A stretch of DNA of 64,000 nt from Catellatospora sp. TT07R-123 (GCF_018327705.1 NZ_BNEM01000001.1:1364001-1428000), one strand, 5' to 3'. Shown: positions 43,561 through 53,234, counted from the stretch's first letter. Numbers and translations: made by a program. The notes: generated by a model from the sequence alone, not told the origin.

Positions 43561-45156
43561 GTGGACAGCTACGACGTCATCATCATCGGCACCGGGGCGG
43601 GCGGTGGCACGCTCGCCCGGCACCTGGCCGGGTCGGGCAAGCGCATCCTGCTGCTGGAGCGCGGCGACTGGCTGCCCCGCGAACCGGCGAACTGGAGCGC
43701 CGCCGACGTCTTCATCGACAACAGGTACATCTCGGCCGACACCTGGTACACCGGGGACGGCAAGCCGTTCCAGCCGCAGGTGCACTACTTCGTCGGCGGC
43801 GCCACCAAGCTGTACGGCGCCGCGCTGTACCGGCTGCGCCGCGAGGACTTCGGCCAGTTGCAGCACCACGACGGCGTCTCCCCGGCCTGGCCCATCACGT
43901 ACGACCAGATCGAGCCTTACTACACCCTGGCCGAGCAGATGTACCAGGTGCACGGCACGCGCGGCGAGGACCCGACCGAGCCGCCCGCCAGCGCGCCCTA
44001 CCCGTTCCCGGCGGTGTCGCACGAGCCGCGCATCCAGCAGCTCTCCGACGACCTGGCCGCGGCCGGGTACAACCCGTTCCACGCCCCGTGCGGCATCCGG
44101 CTCACCGAGACGAACATGCCCTACAGCGTGTGCGTACGGTGCGCCAGCTGCGACGGGTTCCCGTGCCCGCTGCATGCCAAGTCCGACGCCGAGGTCTTCG
44201 GCGTACGCCCCGCACTCCAGCAGCCCAACGTCGAGCTGCTCACCCACGCCGAGGTGGTGCGGCTGGAGACGAACGCGGCCGGAACCGCCGTGACCACCGT
44301 GGTCGTCGACCACGAGGGGCACGAGGAGCGCTACAGCGCCGACATCGTGGTGCTGTCTGCCGGTGCCGCCAACTCGGCCAAGCTGCTGCTCGCCTCGGCC
44401 ACCGACCAGCACCCGCGCGGGCTGGCCAACGGCTCCGACCAGGTCGGGCGCAACTACATGTTCCACGACAGCCAGGCTGTGCTGGCCCTGTCGAAGGAGC
44501 CCAACCCGACCGTGTTCCAGAAGACGCTGGGCGTCAACGACTTCTACTTCCGCGGGCCCGACTTCGACTACCCCATGGGCAACATCCAGATGATCGGCAA
44601 GTCGCAGCCCGACATGTTCCGCGGCGAGAAGCCGCTCGCGACCAAGCTGGCCCCGACCTGGGCGCTGGCCGACGTCGCCCGGCACGCCGTCGACTTCTGG
44701 CTGTCGACCGAGGACCTGCCGCTGCCCGAGAACCGGGTCACGCTCAGCTCCGACGGCAACATCAAGCTCACCTACCGCAACAGCAACCCGACCGCAGCCG
44801 ACCGGCTGTACCGGCAGCTCAAGTCGATGCTGGGCCACCTGGGCATGCACTCCGGCCACCTGATCCACCGGTTCGCGTACATGAAGAGCGACATCCCGAT
44901 CGCGGGCGTGGCCCACCAGGCGGGCACCTGCCGGTTCGGCACCGACCCGAACAGCTCCGTGCTCGACGCGAACTGCAAGGCCCATGAGCTGGACAACCTG
45001 TACATCGTGGACACCAGCTGCTTCCCGAGCATCGGCGCGGTCAACCCGGCGCTGACCGCGATGGCCAACGCGCTGCGCGTCGGCGACCACCTGCTGCAAC
45101 GCCTGGGCGTCCAATCCGTCGCCACGACCGCGGGCGGTCCGGACCAGGCCCGCTGA
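43561..45156 (+). CDS. GMC family FAD oxidoreductase with a cysteine cluster
   Basis: This 531-residue FAD enzyme of the glucose-methanol-choline family begins VIIIGTGAGGGTLARHLAG and has the GMC signatures VGGATKLYGAALYRLR and AGAANSAKLLLAS. The C-terminal active-site region has HQAGTCRFGTDPNSS and then GAVNPALTAMANALRV. In the central part, CVRCASCDGFPC places cysteines at 191, 194, 197 and 202 (with Cys177 nearby), which could bind a metal or Fe-S cluster. The GTG start at 43561 has GAGGAG nine bases upstream and lies two bases after the GH15 stop. The substrate is probably a sugar or sugar alcohol, but this is inference from its neighbour. Confidence 0.93.
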   Translation: MDSYDVIIIGTGAGGGTLARHLAGSGKRILLLERGDWLPREPANWSAADVFIDNRYISADTWYTGDGKPFQPQVHYFVGGATKLYGAALYRLRREDFGQLQHHDGVSPAWPITYDQIEPYYTLAEQMYQVHGTRGEDPTEPPASAPYPFPAVSHEPRIQQLSDDLAAAGYNPFHAPCGIRLTETNMPYSVCVRCASCDGFPCPLHAKSDAEVFGVRPALQQPNVELLTHAEVVRLETNAAGTAVTTVVVDHEGHEERYSADIVVLSAGAANSAKLLLASATDQHPRGLANGSDQVGRNYMFHDSQAVLALSKEPNPTVFQKTLGVNDFYFRGPDFDYPMGNIQMIGKSQPDMFRGEKPLATKLAPTWALADVARHAVDFWLSTEDLPLPENRVTLSSDGNIKLTYRNSNPTAADRLYRQLKSMLGHLGMHSGHLIHRFAYMKSDIPIAGVAHQAGTCRFGTDPNSSVLDANCKAHELDNLYIVDTSCFPSIGAVNPALTAMANALRVGDHLLQRLGVQSVATTAGGPDQAR

Positions 45157-45165
45157 GCCGGCGCC

Positions 45166-46377
45166 ATGGCCTCGCGCACCGAAGGGCTGGTCGTCGACGT
45201 CGCGGGCGTCGTGCAGGGCATCGTGCTCGTCACCATCCCGGCGGCGAGCACCATCTTCACCGACCCGGCCGAGTACGGCCTGTCCACCAGCCGCTACGGC
45301 GCCATGTTCCTGCCGCAGGTGGTGCTGGCCATCACCGCGTCGCTGGTCGGGGCGTGGCTGTCGCGGCGCTGGGGCACGAAGCCGGTGTACCTGACCGGCC
45401 TGGCCTGCTCGCTGCTGTCCATGGCGCTGCTGCTGGCCAGCATCCCGGTGATGCACCAGGCCGCGGCGTACCCGCTGCTGCTGGCCGCGACCGCGGCCCT
45501 GGGCGCCGGGTTCGGGCTGACCGTCCCGGCGCTGAACTCGCTGGCCGCCGCGTTCCATCCGGGCAGCGTCGACTCGGCGGTGCTGGTGCTCAACGCGCTG
45601 CTGGGCCTGGGCACCGCGCTGGCGCCGGTGTTCGTGGCGCTGTTCGTCGGGCTCGGGTTCTGGTGGGGCCTGCCCGTGCTGTCGACGCTGCTGCTGGTCG
45701 GGCTGCTGCTGGTGAGCCTGCCGCTGGCGATGCGCACCGCGGCGACCCCGGCGGCCACGGACGGGCGCGCGGCGGTCCCGGCGCGGTTCTGGGTTTACGC
45801 GGGCTTCGCCGTCGCGTACGGCGTCTGCGAGACCGTCAACGGCAACTGGGCCACCCTCGACGTCACCGGCAGCCTCGGCGCCTCGGCCACCGTCGCCGCG
45901 CTGTCGCTGACCGCGTTCTGGGCGATGGTGACCCTCGGCCGGGTCGGGTTCGCCGCCGCGCAGAGCGTGATCGGCCCCCGGACGGTGTACCACAGCCTGC
46001 CGTTCCTGCTCGCGGCCGTGTTCGTGCTGATCGCGCTGCTGCCGGCCGGGCAGCCGGCGCTGGCGGTGCTGGCGTTCGCGATGGCGGGCATCGGCTGCTC
46101 GGCGCTGCTGCCGCTGACCATCAGCTTCGGCCAGTCGGAGCTGGCCGGGTTCTCCGGGTCGGTCGCGGGCGGCGTCATCGCGTTCTACCAGCTCGGGTAC
46201 GGCATCGCCGCCTTCGGCGTCGGCCCCGTGCTCGCGGCGGGCATCACCCTGCCCACCGTGTACGCGGTGACCTCGCTGATCGCCCTGCTGCTGGGCCTGC
46301 TCTCGTTCGCGGTAGCCCGCCGCGCCCCCTCCCCCACCACCCTCCACCCCCGCCCCAACCCCCACCACGCCCACTGA
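45166..46377 (+). CDS. MFS transporter
   Basis: This 403-residue major facilitator has about 12 hydrophobic segments and a basic loop SRRWGTKPVYLTG after the second segment. It begins nine bases after the GMC oxidoreductase stop, so the GH15-GMC-MFS genes probably form an operon. Transport of a sugar or a sugar-derived product is possible but not shown. The last residues are Pro/His-rich. It converges on a CE4 deacetylase gene with a 49-base gap. Confidence 0.88.
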   Translation: MASRTEGLVVDVAGVVQGIVLVTIPAASTIFTDPAEYGLSTSRYGAMFLPQVVLAITASLVGAWLSRRWGTKPVYLTGLACSLLSMALLLASIPVMHQAAAYPLLLAATAALGAGFGLTVPALNSLAAAFHPGSVDSAVLVLNALLGLGTALAPVFVALFVGLGFWWGLPVLSTLLLVGLLLVSLPLAMRTAATPAATDGRAAVPARFWVYAGFAVAYGVCETVNGNWATLDVTGSLGASATVAALSLTAFWAMVTLGRVGFAAAQSVIGPRTVYHSLPFLLAAVFVLIALLPAGQPALAVLAFAMAGIGCSALLPLTISFGQSELAGFSGSVAGGVIAFYQLGYGIAAFGVGPVLAAGITLPTVYAVTSLIALLLGLLSFAVARRAPSPTTLHPRPNPHHAH

Positions 46378-46426
46378 GCGGCCGGGCGCGGGCGGTGGGC
46401 AGGGCCGTCCGCGCCCGGACGCGGCA

Positions 46427-47137
46427 TCAGGCGGCGTGGCCGGGGGGCTGCGGGAGGGTGAAGCGCCAGTGCTGGGCGCGCAGTTCCGGGATGACACGGT
46501 CGACGGCGTCGACGGTCTGGCTGCGGTCGCCGCCGCCGTCGTGCATCAGCACCACCGCGCCGGGGGTGATGCCGTCGCGCAGCCGCTGCACCAGGACGTC
46601 GGTGCCCGGCGGCTCCCAGTCGGTGATGGCCAGCCGCCAGCCGAGCGGCTGCATGCCCAGGCGCGCGGCGACCTCGGGCGCCTGCCCCCAGGCCCCGAAC
46701 GGGGCGCGGAAGTACGGGATGCGCGCGCCCGGCACCGCCCGGCGGATCGCGGCGCTGGTCTCGGCCAGGTCCGCCTCGATCTGCGCCGGCGTCAGGACGC
46801 TGAGGTCGTCGTGGTGCATGCTGTGGTTGCACAGGGTGTGGCCTGCGGCGACGATGCGCCGCACCACGTCGGGGTGCTCGACGACATGGTCGCCCCACAG
46901 GCAGAAGACCGCCTTGACGTGGTGGCGGCGCAGCACGTCGAGCAGCCGCAGCGTGTCGGCCGGGTTCGGGCCGTCGTCGAAGGTGAAGCTGACGGTGTCG
47001 CCGTTCCCGCGCGCGGTGTCGACGATGTCGGCGGTGGCCTGAGGATGGGCTGCGGCGGGGCTCGCCGCGCCGAGCGCGAGGCTGAGCGCGCCCAGCGCGA
47101 TCGCGGTGCGCGACAGGCCCCGGTTCGGCAGGAACAT
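46427..47137 (-). CDS. Secreted polysaccharide deacetylase (CE4/NodB)
   Basis: This 236-residue exported protein has a signal peptide (about residues 1-31, ending SPAAAH) and a NodB domain. The CE4 motifs are all present: FTFDDGPN (catalytic Asp and metal Asp), NHSMHHDD (metal His residues), RAPFGAW, DWEPPGTD and LMHDGG. It should remove acetyl groups from a polysaccharide such as xylan, chitin or peptidoglycan. The start at 47137 has AAAGG eight bases upstream. It lies 78 bases after the larger CE4-CBM2 gene and may be co-transcribed with it. Confidence 0.93.
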   Translation of the reverse strand: MFLPNRGLSRTAIALGALSLALGAASPAAAHPQATADIVDTARGNGDTVSFTFDDGPNPADTLRLLDVLRRHHVKAVFCLWGDHVVEHPDVVRRIVAAGHTLCNHSMHHDDLSVLTPAQIEADLAETSAAIRRAVPGARIPYFRAPFGAWGQAPEVAARLGMQPLGWRLAITDWEPPGTDVLVQRLRDGITPGAVVLMHDGGGDRSQTVDAVDRVIPELRAQHWRFTLPQPPGHAA

Positions 47138-47215
47138 GTGGTCGGCCTTTCGTCGGCGAGGGCGCCCGGCCGGCGATCCGCTGTCCTGGACCGGACCGCC
47201 GACCGGGCGAGTTCA

Positions 47216-48262
47216 TCAGGGGGTACGGCAGGAAACGGTCGGCGCGGCCCACTGGCCGTTGGCCATGACCGTGAACCCGAACGTGGTGGACCCGTTGGCG
47301 GGCAGGCTGCCGTTGCCGCTGGGGCGCACCGTCATCACGTTGCCGCTGCTGTCCCAGCTCGGGCTGCCGTTCCACACCGTCGACACCTTCTGCGGCGCGT
47401 GCACCGTCACGGTCGCGGTCCAGCTGGTGATCGCGGTCGACCCGGCGCGGATCGTCACCTCGCCGTTGAACCGGTCACCCCACCGCTGCGTCTCCCGGTA
47501 GGTGGCGGTGCAGCTGCCGCCGCCTCCGCCGGGCGACGGGCTGGCGCTGGGCGGGGTGGTGCCGTCGGGGGCCACGGCCCGGCCGGTCGCCGTGGAGATC
47601 ATGCCCGCGCACAGGTTGCGGCTGTTCAGGTTCGCCACGATCTGCGGGATCGCGTTGACCGTGGTCTGGTAGCCGTCGTGCATCAGGATGACGCCGCCGT
47701 TGGTCAGGGTGCTCGCGGCCTGGACGATCTGGGCGGTGCTGGCGCCGTTCCAGTCCTGGCTGTCGACGCTCCACAGCACCTCGGTGAGGCCGTACTGCGC
47801 CTCAATGGACTTCAGCGTCGCGTTGGTCTCGCCGTACGGCGGCCGGAACAGCTTGGGAGCGGTGCCGGTGGCCTGCTGGATCGCCTGCTGGGTCTGGCTG
47901 ATCTCGGACGTGATCTGGGCGGTGGACAGCTGCGTCAGGTGCGGGTGGGTCCAGCTGTGGTTGCCGATCCACATGCCCGCGTTCTTCTGCGCCTGCACCA
48001 GGGACGGGTTGGCCTGTGCCTTCTGGCCGATGTCGAAGAACGTCGCACGGACGCCGTTCGAGGTGAGCGCGTTGATCAGGTTCGTGGTGCTGCCGGCGAT
48101 CGGGCCGTCGTCGTAGGTGAGCGCGACGTACCCGGCGCTGCAGGTGTTCGCGGCCGCCGACGGGCTGGCTGCGGCCAGCACCGCGACCGCGCCCGCGGCG
48201 ACGGCCGCAGCGGTGGTGAGCGCGGCGAGCGCGCGGCGGCGCAGAGGTCGTACGGATGACAT
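47216..48262 (-). CDS. Secreted CE4 deacetylase with CBM2 (acetylxylan or chitin deacetylase)
   Basis: This is a 348-residue exported enzyme. After a signal peptide (to about residue 38) comes a NodB domain with LTYDDGPIAG, NHSWTHPHL, RPPYGE and DSQDWNG, ending in ILMHDG. A Pro/Ser/Gly linker near residue 220-232 leads to a C-terminal cellulose/xylan-binding module CBM2 (about 233-348) with WGDRFNGEVTI and the Trp residues typical of the binding face. It is the best candidate for an acetylxylan esterase of this xylan locus. The start has GAGGAGGT five bases upstream. A candidate LacI operator lies about 180 bases upstream. Confidence 0.93.
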   Translation of the reverse strand: MSSVRPLRRRALAALTTAAAVAAGAVAVLAAASPSAAANTCSAGYVALTYDDGPIAGSTTNLINALTSNGVRATFFDIGQKAQANPSLVQAQKNAGMWIGNHSWTHPHLTQLSTAQITSEISQTQQAIQQATGTAPKLFRPPYGETNATLKSIEAQYGLTEVLWSVDSQDWNGASTAQIVQAASTLTNGGVILMHDGYQTTVNAIPQIVANLNSRNLCAGMISTATGRAVAPDGTTPPSASPSPGGGGGSCTATYRETQRWGDRFNGEVTIRAGSTAITSWTATVTVHAPQKVSTVWNGSPSWDSSGNVMTVRPSGNGSLPANGSTTFGFTVMANGQWAAPTVSCRTP

Positions 48263-48745
48263 GGGTACCTCCTCGGGCAGTGAGGGAGTTCCGTGGGCGC
48301 GTCCGGCGCGGCCAGTGGGAGCCGCCGCGCCGGACGAGGTCGGCAGCCGGGCGGAGCTGCCGATTCCTTTGTGGAGGGCGGATCGTTCGATTCGCGGTCA
48401 TCATTTTGGGCACGTCGCCGTAACACCGTCAACAACTTCCGGAAAAGTTTCGGTCCGTGCAGATCGCCTAAAATGGCTGCTGTACTGCACTGATACGGTT
48501 CATGAAGCACGCGCGCACGCCCGTAATCTGGCGCTGATCGGCAGTGCTGTATGAAAGATTCCGCAAGAAGCCCGGCGTACATCGCGGGGCGGACAGCAGA
48601 AACGGCGACGGCGCCCACGCTGGGACCTGGGGCGGACGCCGTCGCCGAGACCGGAACCGGATCAGTTCCGAGGATGACGGCGCGACCATACCGAAATCTT
48701 GTGAGAACCTTGAATCTTTCGATCAGTCGGGGTTCTGGGGTGCAC
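48263..48745. other. Divergent intergenic region between the CE4-CBM2 and SARP genes
   Basis: This 483-base region separates a minus-strand deacetylase from the plus-strand SARP gene. It is AT-richer than average between about 48370 and 48500 and contains the 13-base operator-like GGAAAAGTTTCGG (48441-48453). On the minus strand a TTGACG lies at 48427-48432, a plausible -35 element for the deacetylase. On the plus strand TAAAAT (48469-48474) could be a -10 element. An open frame from 48551 to the SARP start is considered untranslated. Confidence 0.5.
48441..48453. promoter_or_regulatory. Candidate xylan-locus LacI operator upstream of CE4-CBM2
   Basis: GGAAAAGTTTCGG matches 10 of 13 positions of the sites at 55142 and 55276, with the same TTTCGG half. 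It is located near the presumed promoter of the CE4-CBM2 deacetylase. Its position, plus sites at two other genes of the locus, suggests a shared regulator. Confidence 0.5.
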
Positions 48746-51700
48746 ATGGCGGTGGAGTTCACGCTGCTCGGCGACGTCACCGCCCGGTGCGGCGGGCAGC
48801 CGCTCGACCTCGGGCACGCCCGGCAGCGGTGCGTGCTGGCCGTCCTGCTCGTCGAGGCCGGTCACAGCGTCTCCGCCGACACCCTCACCGAGCGGGTCTG
48901 GGCCGGACCCACCCGCGAACGCCGGGCCGCCCTCTACAGCTACCTGTCCCGGCTGCGTACCGTGCTGGCCGACGGCGGCTCGCGCATCGAACGCGGCCGC
49001 AGCGGCTACCGCCTGGCCGTCGACCGGGACGCCCTCGACCTCCACCGGTTCCACCACCTGGTCGGCCAGGCCCGCGCCGCCGCCGGACCCGGCGCGCTCG
49101 ACCTGTTCGAGCAGGCCCTCGCCCTGTGGACCGGACCGGCGCTGACCGGGCTGGACACCCCCTGGCTCAACGGCGTCCGCGAGACCCTGCACCAGCAGCA
49201 GCGCGCGGCCGAACTCGACCGCAACGACGTCGCCCTCGGCTGCGGCCAGCACGCCCGGCTGCTGCCCCGGCTCACCGCCGCCGCCGACGCGCATCCGCTC
49301 GACGAGCGCATCGCCGCACAGCTCATGCACGCCCTGTCCCGCAGCGGCCGACCCGCCGACGCCCTCGCCCACTACCGGCTGATCCGCCGGCGGCTCGCCG
49401 ACGAACTCGGCAGCGACCCGGGGGCGGCCCTGGCCCGCGTACACCGGCAGCTCCTGCGCGGCGACCGCGAGCAGCCCGCCCCCGCACCCGCGCCCCGCCG
49501 CATCCCCGCGCAGCTGCCACTGGACGTCAACGGCTTCAGCGGGCGCCAGGACCTGCTCCACCGCCTCGACCGGCTGCGCGCCGAAGCCGACGCCCACCCC
49601 ACCGCCATGTACGTGGCGACGCTGTCCGGCAACGCGGGCGTGGGCAAGACCACGCTGGCCGTGCACTGGGCGCACCGCGTCCTGGCCCACTTCCCCGACG
49701 GGCAGCTCTACGCCAACCTGCGCGGATACGACCCGACCCACAGCCCCACCCCCGCCGGGGAGGCGGTGCAGCGCTTCCTCGAAGCACTGGACGTGCCCGC
49801 CGCCCGCATCCCCGCCGACCACGACGCGCAGGTCAGCCTGTACCGCAGCCTGCTGGCCGAGCGGCGCGTGCTCGTCGTGCTCGACAACGCCCGCGACGCC
49901 GACCAGGTCCGGCCCCTGCTGCCCGGCTCGCCGACCTGCATGGCGATCGTGACCAGCCGGGACGAGCTGCCCGGCCTGATCGTCTCGGAGGGCGCCTATC
50001 CCCTGCGGGTCGCACCGCTCACCGCCGCCGACGCCGAACTGCTGCTCGCCGCCCGCCTCGGCCCCGGCCGGCTGCGGGCCGACCAGGCCGGCGTCCAGGA
50101 GATCGTGGCCCGCTGCGGCGGGCTCCCGCTCGCGCTGGCGATCGTCGCCGCCCGCGCCGCCACCCACCCCGACTTCGACCTGTCGGTCTTCGCCGCGCAG
50201 CTGCGCGACGACGGGCCCGGCCTGACCGGCTGGTCCGCCGACGACACCGCCGTCGACATCCGCAGCGTCTTCTGGCTGTCCTACCATCGCCTCAGCCCCG
50301 CCGCCGCCCGGCTGTTCCGGCTGCTGGGCCGCCGTCCCTGGCACGACCTCACCGCCCCGGCCGCGGCCAACCTGGCCGACCTGCCGCTCGGCCGGATCCG
50401 CCCGCTGCTGGCCGAACTGGCGCAGGCCAGCATGATCAGCCAGCACAAGCCGGGCCGCTACACCATCCACGACCTGATGCGCCGGTACGCCGCGGAGCTG
50501 GCCGCCGCCGAGGACACCGCCGCGGACGGCGCCGCCGCCGACCGGCGCCTGCTCGACTACCACCGCTACACCGCCACCCGGGCCGACAGCCAGCTGACCA
50601 GGCACGTACGCCCGACCGCCGCGACCGTGCCGCCCGCGCCCGTGACCGTGCCCGAGCCGACCGGCCACGAACAGGCCGTCGCCTGGCTGCGCGCCGAGCG
50701 CGCCAACCTGCTGGCCGCGCTCGCGCACGCCGCCGACACCGGCGACGACGCCCGCTACGTCGGCATCGCCGCCGGCCTGGCCTACCTCCTGCACAGCGAC
50801 GGCCCCTGGGACCAGGCCGTCGACGTGCACACCGCGGCCGTGGCCGCCGCCACCCGGCTCGGCGACGGCGTCGCGCAGGCGGCGGCGCTGCTCGACCTCG
50901 CCGTGATCCGCTACCTGACCGGCGACTACGCCACTGCCACCGCGCTGCTGGAGCGGGCGCTGCGGCAGTGTCTGACCGGCGGCGACCGGCTCGGCGAAGC
51001 CAACGTCCGGTCCTACCTCGGCATGGTCCGGCAGCTCACCGGCGACTTCCCCGAAGCGGCCCAGGCCGCCGCCGACGCCCTGCGGATCTACCGTGACCTG
51101 CGCGACTCGCTCGGTGAGGCGGGCGCGTACACCAACCAGGGCGTGGTGCAGTACCTCGTCGACGACTACGCCGCCGCCGACCGGTCCCTGACCGAAGCCC
51201 TCGGGCGCTACCGGGTGCTCGGCCACCGCCTCGGGGAAGCCCACGCGCTGCTCAACCTCGGCAACGTACGCCAGCTCAGCGGCGACTACCCGGGTGCGGC
51301 CCAGGTGCTGGAACAGGCCCTCGGCCGGTACCGCGAGCTGAGCAGCCTGCTCGGCGAGGCGAACGCCCTGACCTACCTGGCCGAGCTGCACCGCATGACC
51401 GGCGAGCACGACGCCGCCGTCCACGCCGCGCGACAGGCCCTGTCGGTCTTCCGCGAACTCGGCAACCGGCTGGGCACCGCCAACGTGCTCACCTGCCTCG
51501 GCGACGTGCACCGCCAGGCGGGCGACCCGAACGCCGCCCTGACCGCGCTGCGCGAAGCGCTGGGCATCTACCGGGACATGGGCGACCGCTACGGCGAGGC
51601 CACCAGCCTGGCCTGCCTCGGCCGCGCCTGGTCCGGCCTCGGCACGTTCGCCGAGGCGCAGCCCGCCCTGGACCAGGCCCTGGCAACGTTCCAGGATCTG

Positions 51701-51997
51701 GGCGACCGGCTCGGCGAGGCCGAGGTGCGCAACAGCCTCGGCGAGCTGCACCGCGCCGCCGGGCGGCCGCGGCAGGGCCGGGAACAGCATGAACTGGCGC
51801 TGCGGCCGGCCGCCGAGGTCGACAGCCGCGTCGAGCGGGCCCGTGGCCAGGAGGGTGCGGGCCGGTGCGCGCTCGACCTCGGCGACGCCGGGGCGGCCCG
51901 CGAGCATCTGCGCGCCGCGCTGGCGCTGTACGCCGAACTAGGGTCGCGCGACGCCTCCCGCATCGCCGCCGAACTGGCGCAGCTCGCCCCGGCGTGA
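48746..51997 (+). CDS. SARP/AfsR-type regulator with NB-ARC and TPR domains
   Basis: This is a 1083-residue regulator. The N-terminal winged-helix SARP domain (residues about 5-95, with FTLLGDVTARCGGQPLDLG) is followed by a bacterial transcriptional activation domain (about 100-240). An NB-ARC ATPase has its P-loop at residues 294-302 (GNAGVGKTT) and Walker B VLVVLDNARD. A tetratricopeptide array occupies about 660-1060, with eight or more 40-residue units such as LGEANVRSYLGMVRQLTGD. AfsR-type proteins activate secondary metabolism or morphological genes when phosphorylated. The start at 48746 follows GGGG; an upstream open extension is unlikely. It sits inside the xylan-utilisation locus. 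Confidence 0.92.
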   Translation: MAVEFTLLGDVTARCGGQPLDLGHARQRCVLAVLLVEAGHSVSADTLTERVWAGPTRERRAALYSYLSRLRTVLADGGSRIERGRSGYRLAVDRDALDLHRFHHLVGQARAAAGPGALDLFEQALALWTGPALTGLDTPWLNGVRETLHQQQRAAELDRNDVALGCGQHARLLPRLTAAADAHPLDERIAAQLMHALSRSGRPADALAHYRLIRRRLADELGSDPGAALARVHRQLLRGDREQPAPAPAPRRIPAQLPLDVNGFSGRQDLLHRLDRLRAEADAHPTAMYVATLSGNAGVGKTTLAVHWAHRVLAHFPDGQLYANLRGYDPTHSPTPAGEAVQRFLEALDVPAARIPADHDAQVSLYRSLLAERRVLVVLDNARDADQVRPLLPGSPTCMAIVTSRDELPGLIVSEGAYPLRVAPLTAADAELLLAARLGPGRLRADQAGVQEIVARCGGLPLALAIVAARAATHPDFDLSVFAAQLRDDGPGLTGWSADDTAVDIRSVFWLSYHRLSPAAARLFRLLGRRPWHDLTAPAAANLADLPLGRIRPLLAELAQASMISQHKPGRYTIHDLMRRYAAELAAAEDTAADGAAADRRLLDYHRYTATRADSQLTRHVRPTAATVPPAPVTVPEPTGHEQAVAWLRAERANLLAALAHAADTGDDARYVGIAAGLAYLLHSDGPWDQAVDVHTAAVAAATRLGDGVAQAAALLDLAVIRYLTGDYATATALLERALRQCLTGGDRLGEANVRSYLGMVRQLTGDFPEAAQAAADALRIYRDLRDSLGEAGAYTNQGVVQYLVDDYAAADRSLTEALGRYRVLGHRLGEAHALLNLGNVRQLSGDYPGAAQVLEQALGRYRELSSLLGEANALTYLAELHRMTGEHDAAVHAARQALSVFRELGNRLGTANVLTCLGDVHRQAGDPNAALTALREALGIYRDMGDRYGEATSLACLGRAWSGLGTFAEAQPALDQALATFQDLGDRLGEAEVRNSLGELHRAAGRPRQGREQHELALRPAAEVDSRVERARGQEGAGRCALDLGDAGAAREHLRAALALYAELGSRDASRIAAELAQLAPA

Positions 51998-52040
51998 ACG
52001 CGGCGGCGGGACCGGTCCGGCCCCACCGCCGCCACCCGGG

Positions 52041-53234
52041 TCAGCGCCGGGGCTTCTGCGCGATGCGCGGCAGCACGTACGGCGCACCGGCGAACACCAG
52101 GTCCGCCTTCACGATCTGGTATGCCCGCTTGGGCTGGTAGTTCTCGTCGTACAGCGTGGCCAGGCCCTCCGGCGGGTCCTTGAACCACGTCGGCACCCAC
52201 GAGTGCCTGTCGGTGAAGCCCCACACCGTGAACGACAGGCAGTGCCGGTTGGCCAGGCACGCCTGGAGCAGCACGCTGAAGTTCGACGCCGACGCCTGGA
52301 GCCGCGGGTTGACCTCGTTGGAGTCGCCCGCCTGCACCTTGTCCGTCAACTGGCTGCGCACGTCCACCTCGGTGAACGCCGTCGCCAGCCCCAGGTCGGT
52401 GAAGCGCTTGAGCGCGTCGGCCACCTGGAACGTGTCGTAGTTGCCGTACTGGGTGCCCAGGTGGCCCTGGCTGCCCACGCCGTCGATCGGCACGCCCGCG
52501 TCACGCAGGCCCTTGACCATGTCGTACACGAACTGGGTCTTGTCGTTGGCCGGGTCGCCCGAACCGAACGCCTCGATGTTGTAGTCGTTGTAGAACAGCA
52601 GCGCCTTCGGGTCGGCCGCCCGCGCCCAGCGGAACGCGTCGGCGACGTAGCCCTCGCCCAGGTGCTCGGCCCAGAACCCCTTGTAGTGCAGGGTCGGCGG
52701 GTTGTCCCACGGGTCGCTGACGGCCTCGTTGACCACGTCCCACTGCCAGATCTTGCCCTTGAAGTGCCGCACCACGTTCGTGATGTGGTTCTTCAGGATG
52801 CCTCGCAGGTCGGCGTCGCTGATCGTGCCGTCGGCGACCCCGGCGGTGAGCCAGCTCGGCAGCTGGTTGTGCCACACGAGCACGTGGCCGCGCACCAGCT
52901 GCTTGTTCTGCTTCGCGAAGGCGATCAGCTGGTCGGCCGCCGCCCAGTCGTACGTGCCTCGGGTGGGCTCCAGGCTCTCCCACTTCATCACGTTCTCCGC
53001 GGTGACCGTGGAGAACTCCGAGGCGACCTTCTCCCGGTACTGCGGGTCGGCCGGGTCGTCGAGGGCCGCCATGTCGACGGCGGTGCCGATGTACAGGTCG
53101 TGCCGCATACCGAGGGTACGCAGGCTCTGGTCGGCCGGGTCCGGGATGTGGCCGGCCGTGGCGGGCATGGCGTTGAGAGCACCGGCTGCCACGAGGGCGA
53201 CGGCGCCGACGGTGAACCACCGTCTGACGTTCAT
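52041..53234 (-). CDS. Secreted GH10 endo-beta-1,4-xylanase
   Basis: This 397-residue exported enzyme has a signal peptide (residues about 1-27, ending MPATAG). A single GH10 barrel follows, with AENVMKWESLEPTRGTYDW, the acid/base glutamate in WQWDVVNEAVSDPWD and the nucleophile glutamate in AFTEVDVRSQL. No carbohydrate-binding module is attached. It cuts the xylan backbone outside the cell, generating xylo-oligosaccharides. The start at 53234 has AAGGA seven bases upstream. The gene is next to a GH43 beta-xylosidase and the ABC importer for the products. Confidence 0.96.
   Translation of the reverse strand: MNVRRWFTVGAVALVAAGALNAMPATAGHIPDPADQSLRTLGMRHDLYIGTAVDMAALDDPADPQYREKVASEFSTVTAENVMKWESLEPTRGTYDWAAADQLIAFAKQNKQLVRGHVLVWHNQLPSWLTAGVADGTISDADLRGILKNHITNVVRHFKGKIWQWDVVNEAVSDPWDNPPTLHYKGFWAEHLGEGYVADAFRWARAADPKALLFYNDYNIEAFGSGDPANDKTQFVYDMVKGLRDAGVPIDGVGSQGHLGTQYGNYDTFQVADALKRFTDLGLATAFTEVDVRSQLTDKVQAGDSNEVNPRLQASASNFSVLLQACLANRHCLSFTVWGFTDRHSWVPTWFKDPPEGLATLYDENYQPKRAYQIVKADLVFAGAPYVLPRIAQKPRR

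Noticed and set aside
48551..48745. A 65-residue N-terminal extension of the SARP protein.
   Set aside because: The segment lacks any domain pattern and the SARP winged helix starts right at residue 1 of the shorter form.
48662..51907. A minus-strand open frame of about 1080 codons opposite the SARP gene.
   Set aside because: It is a shadow of the plus-strand TPR repeats, with Gly/Gln/Val-rich sequence and no domain pattern.
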